This document shows positions 8,955-17,928 of a DNA stretch of 64,000 nt, one piece after another. The position numbers and the translations under genes are program-made. The notes beneath the pieces are model-generated. The model made no database searches. It worked only from the letters and a program-made list of their open reading frames with translations, and had not been told where the DNA came from. This stretch comes from Tenacibaculum sp. 1_MG-2023. Lineage in GTDB: Bacteria > Bacteroidota > Bacteroidia > Flavobacteriales > Flavobacteriaceae. Where the stretch lies: positions 1 through 64,000 of the forward strand of contig NZ_JAUORH010000017.1 in assembly GCF_030547425.1 (NCBI RefSeq), written 5' to 3'. The stretch's first letter is position 1; every line of letters starts with the position of its first letter.

Positions 8955-10388
8955 ATGGACATACACATTATTGATCTATTAATTTTTATAGTATATTTAG
9001 TTTTTATGCTTGGAGTAGGAGTATATTTCATGAATAAAAACAAATCAAAAGACGATTACTATGTAGGAGGAAGGAACATGTCAGCAGGTCATATAGGATT
9101 ATCTGTTGTTGCGACTGATGTAGGAGGAGGGTTTTCTATAGGGTTAGGAGGCCTGGGTTTTTTAATGGGACTCTCTGGTAGTTGGATGCTTTTTACAGGA
9201 TTATTAGGTGCTTGGATTAGCGCCGTTTTTTTAATTCCAAAAGTATACCCTATAGCTAAAAAACATCATTTTTTAACGTTTCCAGAATCTTTAGCCTTTC
9301 ACTACAATGCTAAAGTAGCATTAATGGCGGGAATTATTTCGTTAATAGGTTACATTGGTTTTACCAGTTCACAAATTTTGGCAGGAGCAAAATTAGCATC
9401 AGCTACATTTCCATCAATATCCATAACAAAAGCAGTTTTAATTATGGGAGTAATAGCTGTTGTATATACAGTTATTGGAGGAATAAAAGCAGTGATTTAC
9501 ACAGATACTATTCAGTGGATAATTCTTATGGTAGGTTTGATAGGTATTGGAATTCCTATTGGTTATATGGAAATAGGAGGATGGAACGGGATTCAAGAAA
9601 TATTACCTGATAGTTTTTTATCATTAACAAATGTTACGTTTATTGATATGTTTAACTGGATAATAACCATAGTACCCATTTGGTTTGTTGGAATGACTTT
9701 ATATCAACGAATTTATGCCTGTAAAGATGAAAAAACAGCAAAAAAAGCTTGGAGAATAGCAGGATTGTTTGAATATCCAATAATGGCATTTATGGGAGTT
9801 GCCTTAGGGTTATTTTCAAGAGTGGCCTACGAACAAGGAATGTTTGCAAGTATAGGATATGCACCAGGAGTAGAATTGGATGCAGAACTAGGTCTTCCGT
9901 TATTATTAAGAAGTATTTTACCAGTAGGTTTAATGGGGTTAATGATGTCGGCTTACTTTTCGGCAATCATGTCTACAGCCGATAGTTGTTTAATGGCAGC
10001 TTCAGGAAACTTAACTACAGATATTTTTGGATATTTTAAGAAAAGTATCAGTATAAAAAATTCACAATTAATAACCTTTTTAATAGGAGGTTTAGCGATT
10101 GTATTGGCAACAAAAATGCAAAATGTATTAGAGCTGATGTTGTATTCATATGCTTTTATGGTATCAGGTTTGTTAGTTCCTGTTTTAGGAACTTTATTAC
10201 TAAAAAAGCCATCACCACTTGCCGCTTTTTATGCTATGATTTCAGGAGGGCTTACCACTTTATTATTAATTATCTTAGAGGTAAAATTACCTTTTGGTTT
10301 AGATGCAAATTTCTTTGGAATTACATTATCAGCCATTGTGTTTTCAACAATTCAGTTAATTAACAGCCAAAAAAAATGGAAAGCCTAA
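8955..10388 (+). CDS. sodium:solute symporter (SSS family)
   Basis: 477 residues with 13 or so hydrophobic segments and SSS-family phrases such as DDYYVGGRNMSAGHIGLSVVATDVGGG near the N-terminus and the SAIMSTADS motif late in the protein. These permeases import sugars, amino acids, vitamins or osmolytes with sodium. The last 13 bases overlap the start of the amidohydrolase gene, so it is translationally coupled to that enzyme. The substrate is then probably an N-acylated or unusual amino acid or small peptide, which is inference. It may also be the missing uptake system for the hydroxyproline operon 4 kb away. A 143-bp gap separates it from the sigma factor gene. Confidence 0.9.
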   Translation: MDIHIIDLLIFIVYLVFMLGVGVYFMNKNKSKDDYYVGGRNMSAGHIGLSVVATDVGGGFSIGLGGLGFLMGLSGSWMLFTGLLGAWISAVFLIPKVYPIAKKHHFLTFPESLAFHYNAKVALMAGIISLIGYIGFTSSQILAGAKLASATFPSISITKAVLIMGVIAVVYTVIGGIKAVIYTDTIQWIILMVGLIGIGIPIGYMEIGGWNGIQEILPDSFLSLTNVTFIDMFNWIITIVPIWFVGMTLYQRIYACKDEKTAKKAWRIAGLFEYPIMAFMGVALGLFSRVAYEQGMFASIGYAPGVELDAELGLPLLLRSILPVGLMGLMMSAYFSAIMSTADSCLMAASGNLTTDIFGYFKKSISIKNSQLITFLIGGLAIVLATKMQNVLELMLYSYAFMVSGLLVPVLGTLLLKKPSPLAAFYAMISGGLTTLLLIILEVKLPFGLDANFFGITLSAIVFSTIQLINSQKKWKA

Positions 10389-11509
10389 AGGAAGCTTTAG
10401 AGAAGATAAGAAAAGAATTACATACCTTTCCTGAAGTTTCTGAAGAAGAATACGAAACTAAGAAAAGAATACAAACTTTTTTAGAAGAGGATACTTCTTG
10501 TGAGATACTACCAGTGGCTAATACAGGACTATTAGCAATCTTCAATGGAAATAAAGAGGGTAAAACAGTTCTGTTAAGAGCAGATATTGATGCGTTACCT
10601 ATTCAAGAAGTAAACACTTTTAAACATAAATCTGTAAATAAAGGAGTTTCGCATAAATGCGGACATGATGGGCATACAACAATTTTACTTGGAGTTGCAA
10701 AACTACTTACAGAAAAACCGTTGCACAAAGGAAAAGTACTATTGCTTTTTCAACCTTCAGAAGAAAATGGAAGAGGGGCACAGTCGGTTTTAAAAGATTT
10801 TTATTTTCAGCAATTTAATATTGATTATGCTTTCGCGCTACACAATTTACCAGGTTTTACCAAACAAGAAATAATTGTAAAAGAACAAGAGTTTACTAGC
10901 AATGTAAAAAGTGTTATAATTACTTTGGAAGGAAAAACAGCACATGCAGCAGAGCCAGAAAAAGGATTTAATCCAGCTAATGCAATCGCTGAAATTCTTC
11001 ATTTTGTAAAACATGAAACTAAAAATGTACCTGAAGATTCTGATTTTTTCTTGGCTACCCCCGTGCATATAATTATGGGAGAAAGAGCCTACGGAGTATC
11101 AGCAGGATATGGAGAGGTACATCTTACTTTACGAAGTTGGAGTACAAGTTTAATGAGAGAGAAACAAAAAAAGCTTGAACAACTACTTCAAAAACTTGAA
11201 GAAAGAGAAACTCTTGGTATCAATATTTCTTGGTTTGAAGAGTTTTACGCAAATAAAAACAACAAAGAAGCTGTTGAGTATATAAAAAAGGCAGCTGAAC
11301 AACTAAATTTATCAATTAAAGAAATAAATACACCTTTTAAATGGGGAGAAGATTTTGGGTTGTTTACGCAGCAATACAAAGGAGCTATGTTTGGTCTGGG
11401 AGCAGGAAAGAATACCCCAGCGCTGCATAATCCAGATTATGATTTTCCTGATGAAATAACAGTTACAGGAGCACAAATATTTTATAATATCTTAAAAGAA
11501 GTTCAATAA
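10376..11509 (+). CDS. M20-family amidohydrolase (N-acyl-amino-acid deacylase type)
   Basis: 377 residues with the metal-site signatures of the M20D group: LLRADIDALPIQE, HKCGHDGHTTILLG, EENGRGAQSV and a late His in PALHNPDYDFPDE. The relatives are hippurate hydrolase, indole-acetyl-amino-acid hydrolase and N-acetyl-diaminopimelate deacetylase, which release amino acids from N-acyl conjugates. The first codons lie within the end of the symporter gene, and alanine racemase starts 2 bp after its stop. This suggests import, deacylation and racemisation of one substrate. The exact substrate is unknown. Confidence 0.9.
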   Translation: MESLKEALEKIRKELHTFPEVSEEEYETKKRIQTFLEEDTSCEILPVANTGLLAIFNGNKEGKTVLLRADIDALPIQEVNTFKHKSVNKGVSHKCGHDGHTTILLGVAKLLTEKPLHKGKVLLLFQPSEENGRGAQSVLKDFYFQQFNIDYAFALHNLPGFTKQEIIVKEQEFTSNVKSVIITLEGKTAHAAEPEKGFNPANAIAEILHFVKHETKNVPEDSDFFLATPVHIIMGERAYGVSAGYGEVHLTLRSWSTSLMREKQKKLEQLLQKLEERETLGINISWFEEFYANKNNKEAVEYIKKAAEQLNLSIKEINTPFKWGEDFGLFTQQYKGAMFGLGAGKNTPALHNPDYDFPDEITVTGAQIFYNILKEVQ

Positions 11510-11511
11510 TA

Positions 11512-12666
11512 ATGACGCATACATCGTATTTAGAATTATCTGAATCAGCAATAAAAAATAATATTAACTTTATACGTGGAATAATAGGAGATAATACTGT
11601 TTTTTCATCTGTAGTAAAAGGAAATGCTTACGGTCATGGAATAAAAACCTACTGTATGTTGGCATATAAGTATGGTGTAAGACATTTTAGTGTTTCTGAC
11701 GCAAATGAGGCTTTTGATGTAAAAAAAACACTACCTTTTGAAGATGTAACGATTATGATAATGGGAATGATTGAAAACAGTCAGCTACCATGGGCTATAG
11801 AAAATGAAATAGAGTTTTTTGTTTTTGAACTAGACAGACTAGAAAGAACAATTGAAGCGGCAAAAAAAGTAAAAAGAAAAGCCAAAGTTCATATAGAAAT
11901 TGAAACGGGAATGAATAGAACAGGATTTGTTCCTAAGGAAGTTGTGAAAATTCTTAATTACGTTGAAAAACAAAAAGAATTTGTTGATGTAAAAGGAATT
12001 TGTTCTCATTTAGCAGGAGCAGAAAGCATTTCAAACTATAAAAGAATAACTGATCAAAAGAAAAAATTTAAAAACGTAAGAAAGAGAGTAAAAGATCTTG
12101 ATTTGTTTAATCCAACATACCATTTAGCAAGTTCAGCAGCTACAATCCGCTACCCAACAACAAGGTTAGATTTGGTAAGAGTAGGTATTTTACAGTTTGG
12201 GTTTTTTCCTACAAAAGAAATATTGGTGCACTACTTAACCAAAGAAAAAATAGTAGAAAATCCGTTAAAAAGAATAATATCTTGGAAAACAGAAGTAATG
12301 GATGTTAAAACCATAAAAGCAGGTCAGTTTATTGGTTATGGTACATCGTATTTTACAAACCAAGAAACTAAGATAGCAATTATTCCTGTGGGATATTCTT
12401 CAGGGTATAGCCGCTCTTTAAGTAATAAAGGAAAAGTTTTAATAAGAGGACAAAGACATAAAATAGTAGGAACGATTAACATGAATATGATGGCGGTAGA
12501 TATAACACATGCCGATATTATAGAAAAAGGTGATGAAGTTGTATTAATAGGAAGTCAAGGAGATGTTGAACTGACAGTTTCATCATTCAACGATTCAATA
12601 CAAATCATTAATTATGAATTACTAACACGACTTCCTGAAAATTTACCAAGAATAATAACAAAATAA
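11512..12666 (+). CDS. alr: alanine racemase
   Basis: 384 residues with fold type III PLP-enzyme architecture. The cofactor lysine is K36 in SSVVKGNAYGHG, and the second catalytic region GYGTSYF, which supplies the tyrosine base, lies in the C-terminal barrel. The reaction is interconversion of L- and D-alanine, for peptidoglycan or D-alanine catabolism. It sits in a tight forward cluster (2 bp after the amidohydrolase, 2 bp before the next racemase), which points to a catabolic or special role. Some Flavobacteria also carry the synthetic alr fused to murF elsewhere. Confidence 0.9.
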   Translation: MTHTSYLELSESAIKNNINFIRGIIGDNTVFSSVVKGNAYGHGIKTYCMLAYKYGVRHFSVSDANEAFDVKKTLPFEDVTIMIMGMIENSQLPWAIENEIEFFVFELDRLERTIEAAKKVKRKAKVHIEIETGMNRTGFVPKEVVKILNYVEKQKEFVDVKGICSHLAGAESISNYKRITDQKKKFKNVRKRVKDLDLFNPTYHLASSAATIRYPTTRLDLVRVGILQFGFFPTKEILVHYLTKEKIVENPLKRIISWKTEVMDVKTIKAGQFIGYGTSYFTNQETKIAIIPVGYSSGYSRSLSNKGKVLIRGQRHKIVGTINMNMMAVDITHADIIEKGDEVVLIGSQGDVELTVSSFNDSIQIINYELLTRLPENLPRIITK

Positions 12667-12668
12667 TT

Positions 12669-13775
12669 ATGGCAGAATTAATTATATATTCTGAAAGAAT
12701 AAAAGATAATATAAAAAAGTTAAGTAGCTTTTTTGAAAAAAATCATATTGAATGGAGTTTGGTAACAAAAGTATTTTCAGGTGATAAAACATTCTTAAAA
12801 GCAATTCTAACACCTGATGTAACAGAAAAAATTAACTCGATAGGAGACTCTAGGTTAACAAGTTTACGAAACTTAAGAGAAGTAAATCCAGATTTACGAA
12901 CGATATATATCAAACCTCCTGCAAATATCTATGCTGATGATGTAGTAGAATATGCTGATATTTCTTTGAATAGTTCCTTATCTACTATAGAGTCACTAAA
13001 TGAAGCAGCTAAGAAGAAAAATAAAATTCATAAAATCATTATTATGATTGAAATGGGTGAGCTAAGAGAAGGGGTAAAAAGAGATGATATTTTAAGTTTT
13101 TATGAAAAGGTATTTAACTTATCTAATATTGAAGTAATAGGTATAGGGTCGAATTTAGGATGTATGTATGGTGTAGAACCTACGTATGATAAGTTATTAC
13201 AGTTATCATTATATAAAGAACTTATTTCAGCAAAATTCAATAAAGATTTAAAGTATGTTTCTGGCGGAACATCAATTACGTTGCCATTGGTAGAAAATAA
13301 AGTTGTTCCAAAAGACATTAACCACTTTAGAATAGGAGAAGCAGCGTTTTTTGGGGTAAGCCCACTAGAAAATAAACGATTTAAGAATTTACATACTGAA
13401 ACATTTGAGTTTTATGCTAATGTAATAGAGTTAGAAAAGAAAAAAATAGTGCCTGATGGTGTTATTAGTGAAGCAAGTATTGGTCACACTTCAGAGTACG
13501 ATGAAAGTGATATACAAGAAACATCTTACAAAGCTATTTTAGATTTTGGATTATTAGATGTTGATAAAGATGATATTGAAGTAGAAGATAAAGATATTTC
13601 TTTTGTTGGAATTACTTCAGATATGATGGTGATTGATGTAGGGCTTAATAAAAATAAATCAGGAAAAACAAAATATAAAGTAGGTGATAAGGTTAAGTTT
13701 AAACTTAGTTATATGGGAGTTGCTAGACTTTTGATTTCTAAGTTTATAGATAAAGTTTACATAAAAAAGATTTAA
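12669..13775 (+). CDS. alanine/ornithine-racemase-family PLP enzyme
   Basis: 368 residues, distinct from the preceding Alr. The N-terminal part carries TKVFSGDK with the probable PLP lysine K34, followed by IGDSRLTSLRNLRE, both typical of the ornithine racemase / YhfX group of fold type III racemases. Members racemise ornithine, lysine or related amino acids. It is the last gene of the forward cluster and ends 30 bp before a bidirectional terminator. Two different PLP racemases in one operon suggest handling of more than one D-amino acid. Family call firm, substrate open. Confidence 0.8.
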   Translation: MAELIIYSERIKDNIKKLSSFFEKNHIEWSLVTKVFSGDKTFLKAILTPDVTEKINSIGDSRLTSLRNLREVNPDLRTIYIKPPANIYADDVVEYADISLNSSLSTIESLNEAAKKKNKIHKIIIMIEMGELREGVKRDDILSFYEKVFNLSNIEVIGIGSNLGCMYGVEPTYDKLLQLSLYKELISAKFNKDLKYVSGGTSITLPLVENKVVPKDINHFRIGEAAFFGVSPLENKRFKNLHTETFEFYANVIELEKKKIVPDGVISEASIGHTSEYDESDIQETSYKAILDFGLLDVDKDDIEVEDKDISFVGITSDMMVIDVGLNKNKSGKTKYKVGDKVKFKLSYMGVARLLISKFIDKVYIKKI

Positions 13776-13804
13776 AAGTCTGTTTTTTTATTGTTTGTTT
13801 TAAA

Positions 13805-13843
13805 AAAAACTCAAGAGCTATTATTTTAGTTTCTTGAGTTTTT
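13805..13843. terminator. bidirectional terminator between racemase and DadA genes
   Basis: A 12-bp perfect stem AAAAACTCAAGA / TCTTGAGTTTTT with a 15-nt loop lies between two convergent genes, with A and T runs on both sides. Confidence 0.85.
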
Positions 13844-13846
13844 AAT

Positions 13847-15094
13847 TTAGTTAAAACGTTCAACATTAAAAGGAGTAATATCTAAGCCTGTTTTTTTATT
13901 AGCAATAATTTCAGACACTAATTTTCCAGTAGCAGGTCCTAAACTCCACCCCATCATAGCGTGTCCGGCAGCTATAATTACATTTTTAATTTTTGAAACT
14001 CTACCAATGTATGGTAACCCATCAGGAGAGCATGGGCGTAAGCCACTCTCAACCTTATCTATTTCTTTTTGACTGATGTTTAAATTGCTGTAATAACTAT
14101 TACTAGCATTAACTATAGCATGTACTCTCTTCTTATTTATTTTGTTATTGATACCAGCAATTTCCATCATACCTCCAAAACGTGTAAAGCCATTCATTGG
14201 AGTTACTGCAACCTTAGCCTCTGTTAAAATAGCAGGGATAGTAATACCTGTATTGTTTTTTACATTAATACGATAACCTTTACCAGCCTGAACAGGAATG
14301 TTGACACCTAATTTTTTAGCTAGTTTTTGTGTCCAAGACCCGGTGGTTAAAATAAATTCATCAGCAACAATAGTGTTGTTTTTTGTACTAATTGATTTTA
14401 CTGTATTGTTAGAAATATGAAAATCTAGAACTTCTTCATTAGATAAAAAAGTAACATTATTTTGTTCTAAATACAGTTTCAATTGTTTCATGTATTCACT
14501 AGGAGTCATATGAGCATCAGAATGGTAGTACACAGCTCCTTTAATATTCAGTTGAATATTAGGCTCTAATTTTTGAGTTTCTTCTCGGGTTAAATGTTCA
14601 ACCTTTAATCCTTCTTTTATACCAAGTTTGCCAACATTCCATTCTTCTTCCCCCATTTTATCAGTTTTATAATACATCATCAATCCTTTATGTTGATAGT
14701 GGAAGTCAAAATCTTTTGAAGCTTTAATTTCTTCATATAGTTCTCTGCTGAACAAATTAATGTCTTTAATAACAGGAATAGAAGCAGCTACTTTTTTATG
14801 TGTTGCTGATTTTTTAAAAAACCAAGCCCATTGTAAGAAGTCATAATTTAAACGAGGTTTAATAGATAATGGACTGGTAGAACTGAGCATCCATTTTAAA
14901 CCCTTTGTAATCATTCCTGGAGCAGCCAAAGAAACGATATGGCTGGGAGTAATAATACCTGCATTAGCAAATGAAGCTCCTGATGAAAAATCTGATTTTT
15001 CAATAACAGTTACTTTGTGTCCTTCTTTTTGAAGGTAATATGCGGAACTTAAACCTATAATTCCACCACCGATAATGATAATTTCTTTATTCAT
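13847..15094 (-). CDS. FAD-dependent D-amino-acid (cis-4-hydroxy-D-proline) dehydrogenase
   Basis: 415 residues beginning with an FAD dinucleotide-binding motif (IIIIGGGIIGLSSAYYLQ) and with the DadA-type C-terminal phrase GLRPCSPDGLPYIGR. DadA-like flavoenzymes oxidise D-amino acids to imino acids and pass electrons to the respiratory chain. As the last gene of the hydroxyproline operon it most probably oxidises cis-4-hydroxy-D-proline to 1-pyrroline-4-hydroxy-2-carboxylate, the job of LhpB/HypO elsewhere. A general D-amino acid dehydrogenase serving the racemase cluster next door is the alternative. A REP-like sequence lies just upstream. Confidence 0.85.
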   Translation of the reverse strand: MNKEIIIIGGGIIGLSSAYYLQKEGHKVTVIEKSDFSSGASFANAGIITPSHIVSLAAPGMITKGLKWMLSSTSPLSIKPRLNYDFLQWAWFFKKSATHKKVAASIPVIKDINLFSRELYEEIKASKDFDFHYQHKGLMMYYKTDKMGEEEWNVGKLGIKEGLKVEHLTREETQKLEPNIQLNIKGAVYYHSDAHMTPSEYMKQLKLYLEQNNVTFLSNEEVLDFHISNNTVKSISTKNNTIVADEFILTTGSWTQKLAKKLGVNIPVQAGKGYRINVKNNTGITIPAILTEAKVAVTPMNGFTRFGGMMEIAGINNKINKKRVHAIVNASNSYYSNLNISQKEIDKVESGLRPCSPDGLPYIGRVSKIKNVIIAAGHAMMGWSLGPATGKLVSEIIANKKTGLDITPFNVERFN

Positions 15095-15100
15095 AAAAGA

Positions 15101-15122
15101 ATCTCCCGACTATGCTCGAGAT
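15101..15122. repeat. REP-like palindromic element
   Basis: ATCTC-N12-GAGAT with the core CCGACTATGCTCGAG sits in the 51-bp gap between the epimerase and dehydrogenase genes. It resembles the short TCGACTGCGCTCGA-type repeats scattered through many Bacteroidota genomes. Only one copy is in this window, so family membership is inferred. Confidence 0.45.
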
Positions 15123-15145
15123 GGCATGTTGTTGATTATATAATA

Positions 15146-16153
15146 TTAAATAACTTGAAAGCCATGGGCATAAGGATCATCTTCATCATCGATAAAAATA
15201 GTATTGTGTCCGTATACTTTTGCCCATCCTTGAATACTTGGAATAATGGCTAGTTTACCATCTAAAGTAGTTTCTTTTTCTACTCGACCAATAAATTTAC
15301 TTCCAATAAAACTTTCATGAATAAATTCTTTTCCAAGTTGTAGTTTTCCTTTAGCGTATAATTGTGCTAAACGAGCCGAGGTTCCAGTACCACATGGACT
15401 TCTATCTATCGCTTTGTCACCATAAAAAACGGCATTTCTTCCAGAAGAACTAGGATCAATAGGGTTGCCTGTCCATAACATATGAGTTACATCTCTAATA
15501 GTATCATTTTCTGGATGAATAAATTGATTAGGATATTTTTCATTGATTCGCTCTCTAACTACTTGTGAGTATTGAATAATTTTAGAAGCAGTAAAATCGT
15601 GAATTCCTGAAAAGTTTTTTTGAGGATCTACAATTGCATAATAATTTCCGCCGTAGGCAACATCAAAAGTAATTTCTCCTAATTCAGGACAATCTATTGT
15701 TAAACCTTCAGAAGCTAAATAGCTTTTTACATTAGTTAACCGAACCCAGTCTACCTTTTTACCAGTTTGCTGATATTCAATTTCAACCAATCCAGCTGGT
15801 GCTTCCATTTTAATTTTCCCAGGAACTTTAGGAGTTACTAAACCTTCTTCAATAGCAATAGTAATGGTTCCAATAGTTCCATGTCCACACATAGGCAAAC
15901 ACCCAGAGGTTTCAATAAATAAAATAGCAAAATCATTTTCTGGATTATGAGGAGGAAATAAGATGCTACCACTCATCATATCATGACCACGAGGTTCAAA
16001 CATCAGCCCTTTTCGAATCCAATCGTATTCTTTTAGAAAGTGTTGACGTTTTTCACTCATGTTGGCACCTACTAAGTTTGGGCCGCCACCAGTAACTACC
16101 CTAACAGGGTTTCCACAAGTATGTGCATCAACGCAAAAAAAAGTTTTTTTCAT
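15146..16153 (-). CDS. 4-hydroxyproline 2-epimerase (proline racemase family)
   Basis: 335 residues with the two catalytic cysteines of the family: C89 in MCGHGTIG and C254 in DRSPCGTGTSA. Two cysteines fit a reversible racemase/epimerase rather than the Cys/Thr dehydratases of the same family. The reaction is trans-4-hydroxy-L-proline to cis-4-hydroxy-D-proline, the first step of bacterial hydroxyproline breakdown. The operon supplies all later steps, so the specificity is well supported by context. It lies 156 bp after the aldehyde dehydrogenase gene, the longest gap in the operon. Confidence 0.92.
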   Translation of the reverse strand: MKKTFFCVDAHTCGNPVRVVTGGGPNLVGANMSEKRQHFLKEYDWIRKGLMFEPRGHDMMSGSILFPPHNPENDFAILFIETSGCLPMCGHGTIGTITIAIEEGLVTPKVPGKIKMEAPAGLVEIEYQQTGKKVDWVRLTNVKSYLASEGLTIDCPELGEITFDVAYGGNYYAIVDPQKNFSGIHDFTASKIIQYSQVVRERINEKYPNQFIHPENDTIRDVTHMLWTGNPIDPSSSGRNAVFYGDKAIDRSPCGTGTSARLAQLYAKGKLQLGKEFIHESFIGSKFIGRVEKETTLDGKLAIIPSIQGWAKVYGHNTIFIDDEDDPYAHGFQVI

Positions 16154-16309
16154 CTTAAATTGAATGGCCAGCTTGTATTCTGTAGTAGAAAAAACCCTTC
16201 AAATTTTTCTATTTTGGAAAGACGAAGCTGGCTTTATTTCAATTTCTTTAGATGCACCAAAAGTAAGACTTTGTACTCAGAGATTTTCTAAAGAAATTAT
16301 TAAATTTTG

Positions 16310-17896
16310 TTATATTATTTCTTCTTTTGTTAGTGTACTGTTAACAGAACGTAAAATTTGTAAAGGGTTTTCGTTCTTTAACTCATCAGGTAATATATGG
16401 TTAGGCCAATCTTGATAACTGAAAGGGCGTACCCAACGTTTAATTGAATTAACTCCTACTGCTGTAAATCGACTATCTGTTGATGCAGGATAAGGACCTC
16501 CATGAACCATTGAAGGACAAACTTCTACTCCAGTAGGCACACCGTTAAAAATAATTCTTCCAACTCTGTTTTGTATGGCAGCAATTACAGTTGGATAGTT
16601 TGCGACTTCATTAGTATCAGAAATTACTGTTCCAGTAAGTTGTCCTTCTAAGGTTGAAATAATTTCTTCTAATTGCTCTTCGTTTTCACATTGAACAATT
16701 ATAGAGTACGGTCCAAAAACTTCTTGATGTAAGGTTGGATTATTTAAAAATGTTTTTCCTTCAACAGTTGTAACTACTTGCGAAGCATAGTTAGTTTGCG
16801 TTTTTTCTTCATATTTAGCCACTATAGTTAAACCTTCTTGAGTTAGAGCTTTGGTTTTATTGCTCTCATAAGCTCCAACAATATTTGGATGTAGCATACA
16901 AGTAGGGTTGATTTCTACAATTTTATGTGCTAGTGAATTGATGAAGCTTGTTAAGTTTTCTCCTTTTAAACCTAAAATTAAACCAGGATTTGTACAAAAT
17001 TGCCCTGTACCTAATGTAATAGAACTAGCATAAGTAGTAGCTAAACTTTCTGCTCTGTTTTTTAATGCTTGAGGGAGCATAATTACCGGATTAATACTTC
17101 CCATTTCAGCAAACACTGGAATTGGTTCTTCGCGTTTTGCAGCCAAGTCTAACAAAGCTCTACCACCGCGAATACTTCCTGTAAATCCAACTGCCTTCAC
17201 CTTTGGATGCACAACTAACTGTTGTCCTACTTCAATACCACTGGAATTTAAGTTAGAAAAAACACCATTAGGCATTCCTGTTTTCTCAGCGGCTTTACTA
17301 ATTACTGAAGCTATAAGTTCACCTGTACCTGCATGCATTGGATGCGACTTTACTATTACAGGGCAACCAGCAGCTAATGCAGAAGCAGTGTCTCCGCCAG
17401 CTGTAGAATAGGCAAGAGGAAAATTACTAGCACCAAAAACAACTACAGGGCCTAATGGAATATTCATTTTACGCAGGTCAGATTTTGGATTTGGTTCTCT
17501 ATCTGGAATAGCGGTGTCAATAGTAGCTTCTATCCATGAGCCCTCTTCAACTAAATCGGCAAAAGAACGTAATTGAAATACAGTTCTTCCTCGTTCTCCT
17601 TTTGCACGTCCTTCTGGTAACCCAGATTCTGAGCAGTAAGTTTGTATTAATTCCTCGTCTAAGGCTAAAATTTCATCAGCAATAGTATTTAAAAACTCAG
17701 CTTTCCTTTTGCCAGAGATAACTCTGTACTTTTTAAATGCTTCAGAAGCCAAGTTAACAGCATCATTTATCTCTTCTTGAGTTGCTTCTGTAAAAATGTG
17801 CTTATTTTCCTGATTCAATTCAGGGTTGAATGTTTTATACGTTTTATTTCCTGATGCGATTAATTGACTTCCTATATAATTTTTTCCTGTAATCAT
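16310..17896 (-). CDS. 2-oxoglutarate semialdehyde dehydrogenase (NADP-type aldehyde dehydrogenase)
   Basis: About 528 residues of the long aldehyde dehydrogenase group that includes 2,5-dioxovalerate dehydrogenase. The catalytic Glu is in FAEMGSINP (about residue 264) and the catalytic Cys in GQFCTNPGL (about 301). The GASNFPLAYSTAGGDTASALAAG stretch is typical of the group. It oxidises 2-oxoglutarate semialdehyde to 2-oxoglutarate, the last step of hydroxyproline breakdown, which feeds the TCA cycle. A TTG two codons upstream is possible, but the ATG at 17896 is preferred. It is the second gene of the operon. Confidence 0.9.
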   Translation of the reverse strand: MITGKNYIGSQLIASGNKTYKTFNPELNQENKHIFTEATQEEINDAVNLASEAFKKYRVISGKRKAEFLNTIADEILALDEELIQTYCSESGLPEGRAKGERGRTVFQLRSFADLVEEGSWIEATIDTAIPDREPNPKSDLRKMNIPLGPVVVFGASNFPLAYSTAGGDTASALAAGCPVIVKSHPMHAGTGELIASVISKAAEKTGMPNGVFSNLNSSGIEVGQQLVVHPKVKAVGFTGSIRGGRALLDLAAKREEPIPVFAEMGSINPVIMLPQALKNRAESLATTYASSITLGTGQFCTNPGLILGLKGENLTSFINSLAHKIVEINPTCMLHPNIVGAYESNKTKALTQEGLTIVAKYEEKTQTNYASQVVTTVEGKTFLNNPTLHQEVFGPYSIIVQCENEEQLEEIISTLEGQLTGTVISDTNEVANYPTVIAAIQNRVGRIIFNGVPTGVEVCPSMVHGGPYPASTDSRFTAVGVNSIKRWVRPFSYQDWPNHILPDELKNENPLQILRSVNSTLTKEEII

Positions 17897-17928
17897 GTTC
17901 AATAAATTAATGAGTAAATGATGAAATT

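Noticed and set aside
16164..16415. Forward open frame of 83 codons across the epimerase-dehydrogenase gap
   Set aside because: About 100 bases of it overlap the aldehyde dehydrogenase end in antisense, and the protein has no features; the gap itself is reported instead.
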